NCBI GenBank assembly: GCA_965204295.1
Contig: OZ241973.1
Coordinates: 1,364,001-1,428,000 of the forward strand
Direction: 5' to 3'
Length of the DNA stretch: 64,000 nucleotides
Origin: JAWKWH01 sp965204295
GTDB lineage: Bacteria; Pseudomonadota; Alphaproteobacteria; Rhizobiales; Rhizobiaceae
The notes beneath the pieces are model-generated. The model worked only from the letters and a program-made list of their open reading frames with translations. It searched no databases and had not been told where the DNA came from. Both the position numbers and the translations under genes were made by a program. The first letter of the stretch is position 1. Every line of letters begins with the position of its first letter. Positions 54,187-63,599 of the stretch are shown piece by piece.

Positions 54187-54564
54187 TCAGTCCTGCTCGC
54201 GGTTCTCAAGCGCCGCACGGGCGGCATCGCGGTGCGCTCGGGTGATGTGCGTGCGTATTGCGGTCAGCGCCGCCGTCAATACCGCGACATCGTCGGTAAA
54301 GCCGAAACCGAACAGGAAATCCGGGATCGAGTCGAGCGGCAGCACGAAATAGGCCAATGCCGCAAGCAGGATACCGCGCACTCTTATCGGCGTATTCGGA
54401 TCAAGCGCACAGAAATATCCCGCGATCACTTTGTCCATGAAAGGAACCTGCCGTGCGGCGCGCCTTGCCGTGCGCCACAGCCTGGCGCCAACGCGCTCCT
54501 CGCGCCGTTTTTCTTCCGCTTCGTCAACCGGCGCGAGAATCTCACCGATTTTGACGTCGTCCAT
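54187..54564 (-). CDS. DUF1232 (YkvA-family) membrane protein
   Basis: The 125-aa protein carries the DUF1232 core: DKVIAGYFCALDPNTPIRVR, then LAALAYFVLPLDSIPDFLFG and FGFTDDVAVLTAALTAIRTH. The family has one or two hydrophobic segments and no known function. The start at 54564 (MDDVKIGEILAP) has a GGAG site about 9 bases upstream and matches relatives; an ATG at 54603 is in frame but less likely. Confidence 0.88.
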   Translation of the reverse strand: MDDVKIGEILAPVDEAEEKRREERVGARLWRTARRAARQVPFMDKVIAGYFCALDPNTPIRVRGILLAALAYFVLPLDSIPDFLFGFGFTDDVAVLTAALTAIRTHITRAHRDAARAALENREQD

Positions 54565-54648
54565 TGATCGGAACTCCGCTTTTTCCGGCGTGAATGTGGG
54601 CATTCAGGCAACCGTGCGCAATAGCCGGCGGTCGGGTCCACCGAGTAT

Positions 54649-54945
54649 TCAGCCGCTCGCATACACATTCATCTTCCGGGCCATTTCGATATCGAGAATG
54701 GTTACGCCACCGGCGTCATGAGTCGACAGCCGCACATCTATCCTGTTGTAGACATTAAACCATTCCGGGTGGTGGTTCATTTTTTCCGCCAGCATCGCCA
54801 CCCGGGTCATGAAGGCGAACGCCGCGTTGAAATTCCTGAACCTGAAAGACTTCCCGATACCGGTTCCGTCTTCATCGCCCGACCAGCCCTCCAGTTCTTT
54901 CAGCGCCTCCTTGATCGAGGCCGGCGTCAGTTTGTCACGGCGCAT
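54649..54945 (-). CDS. phhB: 4a-hydroxytetrahydrobiopterin dehydratase
   Basis: The 98-aa pterin-4a-carbinolamine dehydratase recycles the pterin cofactor after aromatic hydroxylation. The conserved core is SFRFRNFNAAFAFMTRVAML, then EKMNHHPEWFNVYNRIDVRL (with the catalytic His pair) and STHDAGGVTILDIEMARKM. The start at 54945 (MRRDKLTPASIKEALKEL) matches the family; the longer open frame upstream does not. Confidence 0.93.
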   Translation of the reverse strand: MRRDKLTPASIKEALKELEGWSGDEDGTGIGKSFRFRNFNAAFAFMTRVAMLAEKMNHHPEWFNVYNRIDVRLSTHDAGGVTILDIEMARKMNVYASG

Positions 54946-55076
54946 GCGTCGTCTCCCGATTGTGTCACATCGGCGCACAGGATAGGGCAAGCGCCATGAA
55001 TGCCAAATACTCCGTTCCGTTCGTCCGCCTCGGCGACATCTGCCGGTCGCCGCCGGCCGGACGGATTCGACAATGT

Positions 55077-55679
55077 CTACCGGGCGATACCCGCCGCTTC
55101 GGAATCGCTCGCGGCAAAATCCGGCCGAGTTTGGGCCGCCATATCCCCAAGCCGCCATCTTTCCTCGACGACGTAGGGTCCGCCGCCGAAGGAATTGCGC
55201 GACGACATCATCACGAAACGCCACACCTTGAAGGGCCGGGCGGAAAAATTGCCCCGCGCCGACAGCCACGCCGCCACGTCTTCAGCGGGCGCATCGCGCA
55301 GTCGCGCCAGAGTGACATGCGGCGAAAACCTGCGCGCATCGGCCGGCAAGCCAAACCTTTGACCGGTCCGCCCGATGTCGCTTTGAAGAGCGGCGAGATC
55401 GGGTGAAGCGGCGATTCCGGCCCAAAGCGTGTGCGGCCTTTTTGATCCGAACACACCGACGCCCGACAATTGAAGCGCGAACGACGGTCGTCTTATCCGG
55501 TCGAGCGCATTGGCGATTTCATCGGCGACATGGCTCTCGACGTCGCCAAAAAAACACAGCGTCAGATGATAGTTTTCGGTGTCGATCCAACGCGCGCCGG
55601 GCAGACCGCCGCGCAGCAGCGACAGGGAGAGCGCCGCGTCGTGGGGAATTTCGAGTGCGGTAAACAGTCGTGGCATCAT
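55077..55679 (-). CDS. thpR: RNA 2',3'-cyclic phosphodiesterase (LigT family)
   Basis: A 2H phosphoesterase of 200 aa. Both catalytic motifs are present: NYHLTLCFFGDV near residue 37 and SPHVTLARLRDA near residue 119. The N-terminus MMPRLFTALEIPHDA and the pattern LSGVGVFGSKRPHTLWAGI are typical. It hydrolyses 2',3'-cyclic phosphates on RNA ends. Neighbouring genes are unrelated; spacing is loose. Confidence 0.92.
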   Translation of the reverse strand: MMPRLFTALEIPHDAALSLSLLRGGLPGARWIDTENYHLTLCFFGDVESHVADEIANALDRIRRPSFALQLSGVGVFGSKRPHTLWAGIAASPDLAALQSDIGRTGQRFGLPADARRFSPHVTLARLRDAPAEDVAAWLSARGNFSARPFKVWRFVMMSSRNSFGGGPYVVEERWRLGDMAAQTRPDFAASDSEAAGIAR

Positions 55680-55763
55680 AGCGCCTCCCTGAATCGGCCC
55701 CTGACAAGCTCAGCGAATCACCGTTTTTGCGTTCCGGCAAGAGAAATCCGGTTCATGCCGGGA

Positions 55764-56426
55764 TCATTGGGGCATTTTCTCAATCATACCAACCACATGC
55801 GGCAAAATTCCGGCGACCATGATCTGCACGCCTCGCGGATTGGGGTGCATGCCGTCGGCCAAAAGCCTGTTCGGTCGAGCGGCAACGCCATCAAGAAAAA
55901 ACGGATAGAGCGCCAGTTGGTGTTTGTCGGCCAGTTCGGGATAAATCGGATTGAATGCCGCCCCGTAATCGGCGCCCATATTCGGCGGAGCGAGCATCCC
56001 GGCCAGAAGCACCTCGATGCCCCGCCGCTTGAGCGACGAAATCATGGCGTCGAGGTTTTGCCGTGTAATATCAGGCGAAATCCCACGCAGCGCGTCGTTG
56101 GCGCCAAGTTCGAGAATGACCAGTCGGGTTCCGTCGGGCACCGACCAGTCGAGACGGGCGAGACCGCCCGTTGTCGTATCGCCCGATACGCCGGCATTGG
56201 CCACTTCGGCATTGTATCCCGCGGACTCCAACGCGGCTTCGAGCCGCACCGTAAATCCCTCCCCCGGTTCCAGTTGATAACCGGCCATCAGACTGTCGCC
56301 AAATCCCACTATTCTGACGGGTTCCGACCGCGCGAACGAGGCGAAGGCAAATATCGCCAAAGCCGTCAACAGCGTGATCACCCGCCAGTGCGAATGCCGA
56401 TTTCGCCAATCCGGATTGAAAGCCAT
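55764..56426 (-). CDS. tesA: GDSL-family arylesterase / acyl-CoA thioesterase I
   Basis: The SGNH hydrolase (220 aa) has a hydrophobic N-terminal segment (VITLLTALAIFAFASFARS) that exports it. The four blocks are VGFGDSLMAGYQLEPGEG (nucleophile Ser), GVSGDTTTGGLARLD (Gly), VILELGANDALRGI (Asn) and LADGMHPNPRGVQIM (Asp/His). It is divergent from ybbA-ybbP with only 78 bases between starts, as in many proteobacteria. Confidence 0.94.
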   Translation of the reverse strand: MAFNPDWRNRHSHWRVITLLTALAIFAFASFARSEPVRIVGFGDSLMAGYQLEPGEGFTVRLEAALESAGYNAEVANAGVSGDTTTGGLARLDWSVPDGTRLVILELGANDALRGISPDITRQNLDAMISSLKRRGIEVLLAGMLAPPNMGADYGAAFNPIYPELADKHQLALYPFFLDGVAARPNRLLADGMHPNPRGVQIMVAGILPHVVGMIEKMPQ

Positions 56427-56504
56427 TGCGCAGTCACCATATCTGCCTGAATGTCCGCGCCCGAAGGAGGTCGTGGACGATCGCGAATATAGGATGAATT
56501 TTCC

Positions 56505-57197
56505 GTGAAAACACCCGTCATCCGGCTATCCGGCGTTTCTTTGACGCTCGGCGAGGGAGCTTCGTCGGTTGATGTGCTCAAGAGCATATCGCTCGACCTT
56601 GCGCGCGGTGAAAGCGCCGGCATTGTGGGGCCGTCGGGTTCGGGCAAATCCACCCTGCTGATGGTGATCGCCGGTCTGGAAACGGTCGATGCGGGCGCGG
56701 TAACCGTTGACGGTCATCTGCTGACCGGAAAGAGCGAGGACGAAATCGCCGCCTTTCGCGGCAGGACGATCGGCATCGTGTTTCAGTCCTTTCACCTGAT
56801 TCCCAATATGACGGCGCTTGAAAACGTCGCCGTGCCGCTCGAACTCGCGGGCCGCCGCGATCCGTTCAAGGCCGCCGAAGCCGAGCTTGCCGCCGTCGGT
56901 CTGTCGGAGCGGCTCACGCACTATCCGGGTGAATTGTCGGGCGGTGAGCAACAGCGCGTCGCGATCGCCCGTGCGCTTGCGCCGGAGCCGGCAATCCTGA
57001 TTGCCGACGAACCCACCGGCAATCTCGACCGGACGACCGGCGGGCAGATCGCCGACCTGTTGTTCTCCACCGCGCGGGATCGCGGCGCCACCCTGGTGCT
57101 TGTGACCCACGACACATCGCTCGCCGCCCGTTGCGACCGCCGGGTCGCGATGCTTTCGGGCCGCATTGACGCAATGTCCGAGGCGGTTCCGGCGTGA
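56505..57197 (+). CDS. ybbA: ABC transporter ATP-binding protein of the YbbA/LolD-like family
   Basis: The 230-aa ATPase has Walker A GPSGSGKSTLLMVIAGLE, Q-loop GIVFQSFHLIPNMTALEN, signature ELSGGEQQRVAIARALA, Walker B AILIADEPTGNLDRTTGG and LVTHDTSLAARCDRR. It works with the FtsX-type permease that follows (overlap ATGA). The exact role is not established; related systems move lipids or act on the cell envelope. Confidence 0.93.
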   Translation: MKTPVIRLSGVSLTLGEGASSVDVLKSISLDLARGESAGIVGPSGSGKSTLLMVIAGLETVDAGAVTVDGHLLTGKSEDEIAAFRGRTIGIVFQSFHLIPNMTALENVAVPLELAGRRDPFKAAEAELAAVGLSERLTHYPGELSGGEQQRVAIARALAPEPAILIADEPTGNLDRTTGGQIADLLFSTARDRGATLVLVTHDTSLAARCDRRVAMLSGRIDAMSEAVPA

Positions 57198-59734
57198 CGA
57201 ATCTGTCCGACCTGAAACTCGCAATCCGGTTTTCGCTGCGCGAAATGCGCGGCGGCCTGTCGGGGTTCTTCATCTTCCTCGCCTGCATCGCGCTGGGCGT
57301 CGGCGCCATCGGCGGCGTCAATTCCGTCGCGCGGGCCATAACCGCCGGGATGGCCGGTGAAGGGCGGGCGCTGCTCGGCGGCGACATGCGTTTCGAACTG
57401 GTGCAGCGCGAAGCGAGCGAGGATGAACTGGCGTTTCTTCGGGGCGCCGGTCAACTGGCGGTCAATGCGGGAATGCGGTCGATGGCGCGCCTCGATGACG
57501 GTTCGGATCAGACCCTGGTAGAGGCCAAGGCGGTCGATGACGCTTATCCGCTTTATGGCGAATTCGTGACGGAACCGCCGCTGTCGTCGAACAAACCGTT
57601 TTCGAAGAAAAACAATACATTCGGCGCCGCCGCGGCGCCGATCTTGTTCGAGCGGCTTGGCCTTGAAATCGGCGATTACGTTCGCTTGGGTAATTTGCGG
57701 TTCGAATTGCGGGCCAAAATCGTCTCCGAACCCGATCTGGTTTCCGACGGCTTCGGATTCGCCCCGCGGCTCATGGTTTCGCTCGAAGGACTTCGGGCGT
57801 CGGGCCTGATCCAGCCGGGCAGTCTGGTGGAACACCGCTATCGGCTGAAGCTCGCGCCCGGCGCCGATATCGAGGCGATCAAGCTCGAAGCCAACGAGCG
57901 CTTTCCCCAGGCCGGCTGGAGCATTCGGACCCGATCGACGGCGGCGCCCGCTCTTGCGTCGAACATCGAACGTTTTTCGCAGTTTCTGACCCTTGTCGGC
58001 CTGACCGCATTGGTGGTCGGCGGCGTTGGCGTCGCCAATGCCGTGCGCGCCTATCTGGAGGGCAAACGCGGCGTCATCGCCACGTTCAAATGCCTTGGCG
58101 CGTCCGGAAATCTCGTCTTCACCATCTATCTTGTGCAGATCACGCTGATCGCGGGACTCGGCATTGCCGCCGGTCTCCTGATCGCCGCCGCGATGCCGAT
58201 TGTCGCGGGCGCTTTTCTTGCCGCGTTTCTGCCGTTGCCGTCATCCGCCGGCATATATCCGGGCGCATTGGCGCTGGCCGCCGTGTTCGGCATTCTGGCG
58301 ACATTGGCGTTCGCGCTGCTCCCGCTCGGACGGGCGCGGGATGTTCCCGCGACCGCGCTCTTCCGGGAAATGGGCTTCGAGGGGCGCGGCATGCCGCGCA
58401 CCGTTTACGTTCTTGCGGCGATCGTGATCGTTCTGGCGCTCGCGGGCCTCGCGACCGCGTTCTCCCATCAAAGGAACATCGCGATGATCTTTATCGGAGC
58501 GGTCGCCCTTTCCTTCCTGGTTCTTCGGGTGGTTTCGCGGCTTGTGCAGGACATCGCCCGCCGGGCGCCGCGGGTCGGCTCCACCGCGCTGCGGCTCGCC
58601 ATCGGCAACATTCACCGGACCGGCGCGCTGACGTCATCCGTTGTGCTCTCGCTCGGTCTCGGCCTGACCCTGCTGGTCACCCTGGCGCTGATCGACGGCA
58701 ATCTGCGACGCCAGATCGTCGGCGGCATACCGGAGTTCGCACCGAACTTCTTCTTTGTCGATATCCAGAATACGGAGGTCGATGACTTCGCCGCGCTGAT
58801 CGCCGCCGAAGCGCCCGAAGGCAAGATCGTGCGGGTGCCGATGCTGCGCGGCCGGGTCATGGCGCTCAACGGCGCCGACGTCGACAAAATGGAAATCCCG
58901 GCGGAGGGCGGCTGGGTGCTGCGCGGAGACCGCGGCATCACCTATGCGAAAAACATCCCGGAAAACTCCACCCTTGCGGCAGGCCGATGGTGGCCGGAGG
59001 ATTATGCCGGCAGACCGTTGGTCAGCTTCTCCGCTGAGGAAGCGGGCGAGCTTGGATTGAAGATCGGCGATACGATCGCCGTGAATATCCTCGGGCGCGA
59101 TATCACCGCCGAGATCGCCAATCTGCGCACGGTGCAATGGGAAACGCTCGGCATCAATTTCGTCATGGTGTTCTCACCCAACACATTGGCCGGCGCCCCC
59201 CATTCCTGGCTGGCGACGCTCAGCGACCCGGAAGCAACGCCCGTGCGCGAGGCGAAAGTTCTCAACGCGGTCACGCGGGCCTTTCCCGCCGTGACCTCGG
59301 TCCGGGTCAAGGACGCGCTTGATATCGTCAACCGGGTCGTCAGCCAACTCGCGACGGCCGTCCGCGCGGCCGCCGCCGTCGCCTTGATCGCCTCGGTGCT
59401 GGTGCTTTCGGGCGCATTGGCGGCGGGCAACCGCGCCCGGATTCACGATGCCGTGGTGCTGAAAACTCTCGGCGCCACGCGTGGAACGCTGATTTCGGCG
59501 TTTTCGCTCGAATACATGCTGATAGGACTGGCGACCGCCATATTCGCCCTTGCCGCCGGCGGCGTCGCCGCCTGGTTTGTCGTTTCACGGATTATGACGC
59601 TTCCCTCCGCGTTCTTGCCGGAAATCGCGGTTGCCACCATTGTCGCCGCGCTCGTTCTGACAGTCGGATTCGGGCTTCTGGGCACCTGGCGCGTTCTTGG
59701 ACACAAGGCCGCGCCGGTGCTCAGAAACCTCTGA
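57194..59734 (+). CDS. ybbP: FtsX-like ABC permease (YbbP family)
   Basis: The 846-aa protein has the ten-helix YbbP layout. An N-terminal helix (GGLSGFFIFLACIALGVGAI) is followed by a large periplasmic domain to about residue 255. Then come helices starting at FSQFLTLVGLTALVVGGVGV (FtsX core), a second four-helix group, another periplasmic domain (near 500-720) and a final FtsX core (ALIASVLVLSGALAAGNRAR onward). It starts four bases before the ybbA stop. The pair is a type VII (MacB-like) mechanotransmission ABC system. Confidence 0.93.
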   Translation: MTNLSDLKLAIRFSLREMRGGLSGFFIFLACIALGVGAIGGVNSVARAITAGMAGEGRALLGGDMRFELVQREASEDELAFLRGAGQLAVNAGMRSMARLDDGSDQTLVEAKAVDDAYPLYGEFVTEPPLSSNKPFSKKNNTFGAAAAPILFERLGLEIGDYVRLGNLRFELRAKIVSEPDLVSDGFGFAPRLMVSLEGLRASGLIQPGSLVEHRYRLKLAPGADIEAIKLEANERFPQAGWSIRTRSTAAPALASNIERFSQFLTLVGLTALVVGGVGVANAVRAYLEGKRGVIATFKCLGASGNLVFTIYLVQITLIAGLGIAAGLLIAAAMPIVAGAFLAAFLPLPSSAGIYPGALALAAVFGILATLAFALLPLGRARDVPATALFREMGFEGRGMPRTVYVLAAIVIVLALAGLATAFSHQRNIAMIFIGAVALSFLVLRVVSRLVQDIARRAPRVGSTALRLAIGNIHRTGALTSSVVLSLGLGLTLLVTLALIDGNLRRQIVGGIPEFAPNFFFVDIQNTEVDDFAALIAAEAPEGKIVRVPMLRGRVMALNGADVDKMEIPAEGGWVLRGDRGITYAKNIPENSTLAAGRWWPEDYAGRPLVSFSAEEAGELGLKIGDTIAVNILGRDITAEIANLRTVQWETLGINFVMVFSPNTLAGAPHSWLATLSDPEATPVREAKVLNAVTRAFPAVTSVRVKDALDIVNRVVSQLATAVRAAAAVALIASVLVLSGALAAGNRARIHDAVVLKTLGATRGTLISAFSLEYMLIGLATAIFALAAGGVAAWFVVSRIMTLPSAFLPEIAVATIVAALVLTVGFGLLGTWRVLGHKAAPVLRNL

Positions 59735-59950
59735 TTTGACAACCCCTTCGTCAATCATGAGGGCGCGGGGCCGTTGTCCGGGGTCCCGGGCGTCAAGAAT
59801 TCTGCGATTTCCGCGGCGAGGGGTCTTGTCCTTTTCACAAAGAACGCACATATTCGGCCCGAGGCATGCTGGAATCCCGCCAGCGGCGCCTGTTCGTGCG
59901 CCTAGGCCACGGTTTGACACCCGACGGGACGGAGCAACAAGAGGATAAAA

Positions 59951-60727
59951 ATGGCTGATCTTCGAAACTACCAGGCTCGCGTCGCCACCGCCGCGCGCGG
60001 CGACATGGCCATCGACGAAGGGCTTCGCGCCTACATGATCAGGGTCTACAACCTGATGGCGCTGGGTCTGGCTATCACCGGCGTGGCGGCGCTCGGATTT
60101 TTCAACCTCGCGACGACCGGCGACCCCGCCGCGGGCGTGGCTCAGGTCAAGGAAGGTCTTTATCTGACCCAGTTGGGCGACACCGTTTGGAGGTCGCCGC
60201 TCAAATGGGTGATCATGTTCGCGCCCCTGGGGCTTGTGTTCCTCCTGGGATTCAGGGTCCACAAGATGAGCGTGTCCGCCGCACAAACCACCTTCTGGAT
60301 CTATGCGGCGCTTGTGGGACTGTCTTTTTCGACCATCTTCCTGGTCTACACCTCCGAGAGCATCGTCCGCACGTTCTTCATCACGGCGGCGGCGTTTGGC
60401 GCTCTGTCGCTGTGGGGATACACGACGAAGCGCGATCTTTCGGGCATGGGTTCGTTCATGATCATGGGTCTTTTCGGCCTGATCATCGCAATGATCGTCA
60501 ACATCTTCCTGCAGTCATCCGCTATGCAGTTCGCCATTTCCGGCATCGGCGTCATCGTGTTCGCCGGCCTGACGGCCTACGACACGCAGTCGATCAAGGA
60601 GACGTACTATGCGGGCGACGGCGAGGCCGTGATGGGCCGCAAGGCGATCATGGGCGCGTTGAGGCTCTATCTCGACTTCATCAACCTGTTCATGTTCCTG
60701 CTGCATTTCCTCGGCAATCGGGAATAG
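59951..60727 (+). CDS. Bax inhibitor-1 / YccA-family membrane protein
   Basis: The 258-aa protein has seven hydrophobic segments. Landmarks are YMIRVYNLMALGLAITGVAA, TTFWIYAALVGLSFSTIFLV, SLWGYTTKRDLSGMGSFMIM, VIVFAGLTAYDTQSIKETYY and the final ALRLYLDFINLFMFLLHFLG. The paired acidic residues near YDTQ and LYLD are those thought to gate calcium leak in BsYetJ. An AGAGG site precedes the ATG. A strong terminator follows. Physiological role in bacteria unknown. Confidence 0.93.
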   Translation: MADLRNYQARVATAARGDMAIDEGLRAYMIRVYNLMALGLAITGVAALGFFNLATTGDPAAGVAQVKEGLYLTQLGDTVWRSPLKWVIMFAPLGLVFLLGFRVHKMSVSAAQTTFWIYAALVGLSFSTIFLVYTSESIVRTFFITAAAFGALSLWGYTTKRDLSGMGSFMIMGLFGLIIAMIVNIFLQSSAMQFAISGIGVIVFAGLTAYDTQSIKETYYAGDGEAVMGRKAIMGALRLYLDFINLFMFLLHFLGNRE

Positions 60728-60750
60728 GACCCGAAAAACCCGATACGGCA

Positions 60751-60777
60751 AGGGCGGTTCCGTCGAACCGCCCTTTT
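60751..60777 (+). terminator. Rho-independent terminator after the Bax-inhibitor gene
   Basis: A perfect 10-bp stem, AGGGCGGTTC (60751-60760) with GAACCGCCCT (60765-60774), encloses a CGTC loop and runs into a T-rich tail. It lies 24 bases past the stop codon. This is the clearest intrinsic terminator in the window. Confidence 0.9.
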
Positions 60778-60828
60778 CCTTTGGCGACCGGAGGGCGATA
60801 TACGCGGTGAAAATCCGCGCCTGTTCGA

Positions 60829-61359
60829 ATGACCGACATCCTTGTCCGCCCCGCCGCCCTCGCCGACATTCCCGCCGTGACCGCCATATATGCCGATGCG
60901 GTCCTGCGGGGCGCGGCAAGCTATGAACTGACGCCGCCATCCGCGGACGAAATGGCGGAGCGGTTCAACGGGATCGTTGACCGCGACCTCCCCTATCTGG
61001 CGGCCGAACTGGGCGGCGCCGTCGCCGGTTACGCCTTTGCCGGACCGTTTCGCGAGCGGGCCGCCTACCGGTTCATCGTCGAGGATTCCATCTATGTCGA
61101 TCCCGCGTTCAAGGGCCGGGGCGTCGGCCGAAAACTGCTCGACCGCCTTGTCGCGGAGGTGACCGCGCTCGGCTACCGTCAGATGATCGCAATTATCGGC
61201 GACGGCGGCAATCATCCCGCCTCGGTGAGGCTTCACGAGGCGGCGGGGTTCACCCATTCCGGCACGATCGGAGGCTCGGGTTTCAAGCATGGCCGCTGGC
61301 TGGATACGGTTATCATGCAGATCCCGCTCAACGGCGGCACGGAAACGCCGCCCGGGTGA
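60829..61359 (+). CDS. GNAT N-acetyltransferase, phosphinothricin/methionine-sulfoximine acetyltransferase type
   Basis: The 176-aa protein starts MTDILVRPAALADIPAVTAI and has the acetyl-CoA motif DPAFKGRGVGRKLLDRLVAE. Further typical segments are FRERAAYRFIVEDSIYVD, MIAIIGDGGNHPASVRLHEA and FKHGRWLDTVIMQIPL. Relatives acetylate phosphinothricin, methionine sulfone or methionine sulfoximine. It is probably a detoxifying enzyme; the substrate is not certain. Confidence 0.9.
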   Translation: MTDILVRPAALADIPAVTAIYADAVLRGAASYELTPPSADEMAERFNGIVDRDLPYLAAELGGAVAGYAFAGPFRERAAYRFIVEDSIYVDPAFKGRGVGRKLLDRLVAEVTALGYRQMIAIIGDGGNHPASVRLHEAAGFTHSGTIGGSGFKHGRWLDTVIMQIPLNGGTETPPG

Positions 61360-61366
61360 TCCGCCG

Positions 61367-61957
61367 TTACGCGGACAGGTTCAAACAGGCGGCAGGCCGG
61401 TCGCCACACCTTTCCGCACCGCCGCGGGAAGACCCCATGCGCCATCGGCGCGAAATACTCCAGCGGTCTGGTCGGATAATACGGATCGAAGGACGACCGG
61501 TCCCGGCGTTCGCAGAAATCCACGCAGGCCTGAAAACAGGGGTGGTTCTTGAAATTATCGCGTTCATTCGGATCGCCGCCATAGTGGTGCATGTATTAGA
61601 CCTTCTGGAACGCGCCGTGGTTCTCGACCACCCATGCGCACTCCTCGCGCGCATGGGGCCGGATGATCTCGGCGGCGAACTTGTCGTGATCGGCCGGCGC
61701 CAGGCCGTCCCCGATATCGTGCAGCAGGGCGGCGACAACCCGGTCGATGTTCGCGCCGTCGTTTTCCGCCCGCGTGGCCGACTGGAGCGCATGTCCCGGC
61801 CGTTTGATGTCGCGTCGGCCTGTCCGGCGAGATCCTTCGGCGCCCGCCCGCCGGTTCCGGCGATACATTCATGTTCCAGGTCCCGCGGCAACAGATAGTC
61901 GTCCCCGGTTGCGTCCTTCATGCGGGTGAACGAAACGGTTTTCGCCGATTCAACCAT
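61367..61957 (-). pseudogene. HD-domain (COG4341-type) hydrolase/oxygenase, frameshift and internal stop
   Basis: The start (MVESAKTVSFTRMKDATGDD) is in one frame. After a shift near 61850 the body continues: KRPGHALQSATRAENDGANI, DRVVAALLHDIGDGLAPADH (the HD pair), IRPHAREECAWVVENHGAFQ. An in-frame TAA near 61598 follows, then YMHHYGGDPNERDNFKNHPC and FDPYYPTRPLEYFAPM. The family includes predicted HD phosphohydrolases and di-iron oxygenases. It converges with the GNAT gene with seven bases between stops. The two lesions indicate a true pseudogene. Confidence 0.8.
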
Positions 61958-62174
61958 GTCGCGCCTCCGGTTTTACGCAAATATCCGGCATTTTCCGGTC
62001 GGAAATGAAGACTTTTGCGCGTTCACAACGTCGATTTCGTCGATTTGGAGACATTTTCTTCGCTTTCGGGGGGAGTTTTTGCAATGGATGTTCCCGTTCG
62101 GGGCGAAATTCGACACCAAAATTCGCGTTCGCGACCCTAGATACAGGGGAGCGAGACACGCCGGAGGAGCGAAG

Positions 62175-63290
62175 ATGTTTGTCGAGGCAATTCCGGCCGG
62201 GCCGCCGGTCGAACCGTTTGATTCAAGCCTTGTAGTCGAAGATATCACCGCATCGGCGGCCATGCTTCGGGGATATGACGGGCATGAAAAGGTCTTCCTC
62301 GGTCGCGACGACAACCGCGGGCTGACCGCCATCATCGCAATCCACGACACGACGCTCGGCCCCGCTCTTGGCGGGGCCCGCATCTGGATGCACGACAGTT
62401 TCGACGCGGCGGTCACCGACGCGCTCAGGCTGTCGCGGGGCATGACGTTCAAGGCGGCGATCGCCGGTCTTCCGCTGGGCGGCGGCAAGGCGGTGATTCG
62501 CGCCGATGCGCGGCGCGACAAAACGCCGGAATTGTTCGACGCCTATGCCGAAATGCTCGGCCATGTGCGGAACACCTACATTACCGCCGAGGATGTGGGC
62601 ATGACGCTGGCCGACGCCGACTATTTGCACGCGCGCGCCCCCAACGTCGCCGGCACGACCGTCGGCGGGAGCGGCAACCCCTCGCGCCTCACCGCCGAGG
62701 GTGTATATCTAGGCATCGGGGCCGCCCTGAACCACACATTCGGCTCTTCGGATCTGCAAGGCCGCGAGGTCGCAATTCAGGGCCTTGGATCGGTCGGCCG
62801 GGCGCTGGCGGAAATGCTGGCCGACGCCGGCGCCGGTCTGGTCGTGGCCGATATCGACGAAACCCGGTGCATGGAAGCGAAAGACGCCTTCGGCGCCAGG
62901 ATTGTTTCACCTGAAACCGTCCTGTTCGCCGATGTCGATGTGCTGGCGCCCTGTGCGCTCGGGGGCGTGATATCTCGGCGAACGATTCCTGGCCTGAAGG
63001 CGGACGTCATCGCCGGTTCGTCCAACAACCAGCTTCTGCGCCACGAGGACGCCATCGACCTGAAAGACCGCGGCATTCTTTATGCGCCGGACTATGTCAT
63101 CAACGCCGGTGGTCTGATCAATGTCGCGGCCGAAATCGCGCCGGGCGGCTATGACAAGGAGGACGTGACGGCCCGGATCGCGGAGATTCCCAAAACCCTG
63201 GCGACCATATTCGAGCGCGCGGACGAGGAAAACCGGCCGACCAACGAAATTGCGCTGTCGATGGCCAAAGCGCGTATGGAAACGGAATGA
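62175..63290 (+). CDS. Glu/Leu/Phe/Val dehydrogenase family (leucine-dehydrogenase-like)
   Basis: The 371-aa NAD-dependent amino acid dehydrogenase has the substrate/catalytic region GPALGGARIWMHDSFDAAVT, LSRGMTFKAAIAGLPLGGGK (catalytic lysines) and VRNTYITAEDVGMTLADAD. The Rossmann motif is VAIQGLGSVGRALAEMLAD, followed by APCALGGVISRRTIPGLKAD and YVINAGGLINVAAE. The length suits leucine/valine dehydrogenase rather than glutamate dehydrogenase. The start at 62175 has a GGAGGAG site 5 bases upstream; the open frame extends farther upstream without homology. It reversibly deaminates branched-chain amino acids. Confidence 0.92.
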   Translation: MFVEAIPAGPPVEPFDSSLVVEDITASAAMLRGYDGHEKVFLGRDDNRGLTAIIAIHDTTLGPALGGARIWMHDSFDAAVTDALRLSRGMTFKAAIAGLPLGGGKAVIRADARRDKTPELFDAYAEMLGHVRNTYITAEDVGMTLADADYLHARAPNVAGTTVGGSGNPSRLTAEGVYLGIGAALNHTFGSSDLQGREVAIQGLGSVGRALAEMLADAGAGLVVADIDETRCMEAKDAFGARIVSPETVLFADVDVLAPCALGGVISRRTIPGLKADVIAGSSNNQLLRHEDAIDLKDRGILYAPDYVINAGGLINVAAEIAPGGYDKEDVTARIAEIPKTLATIFERADEENRPTNEIALSMAKARMETE

Positions 63291-63599
63291 CCAGGCGGTT
63301 GGTCCGCTGCCCCGCCGGTTGATTTGCTCGCGCCTCCGCCCGTCGTTTTCAGCGCGTCGGCGGAACCGAGGCTCATATCCGCAACAAGGCGTCGGCGCGA
63401 TACCGGGCGACTCCGGCCTGTCCGCCTCCGTCGATAACCACACTCTTTCGCCACGCGATGGGAATTTTGGCGCGATCTCACCACGACCCGCCGCGCTGTC
63501 CGTTTGTGCAAAAGGCTCTTGACGGTTTGGGTTGGGTTTATATGATTGCGTTGAGCGGTGCGTCGCCATAGCGGTTTTTTGGAGGATGTGGAAAGAGCT
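63291..63599. other. Intergenic region before the Sel1-like orphan
   Basis: About 310 bases with no supported gene; frames here are short and lack homology. The last 60 bases (GATTGCG to GGAGGATG) become AT-richer and probably hold the promoter and the GGAGG ribosome site (63581-63585) of the following gene. Confidence 0.5.
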
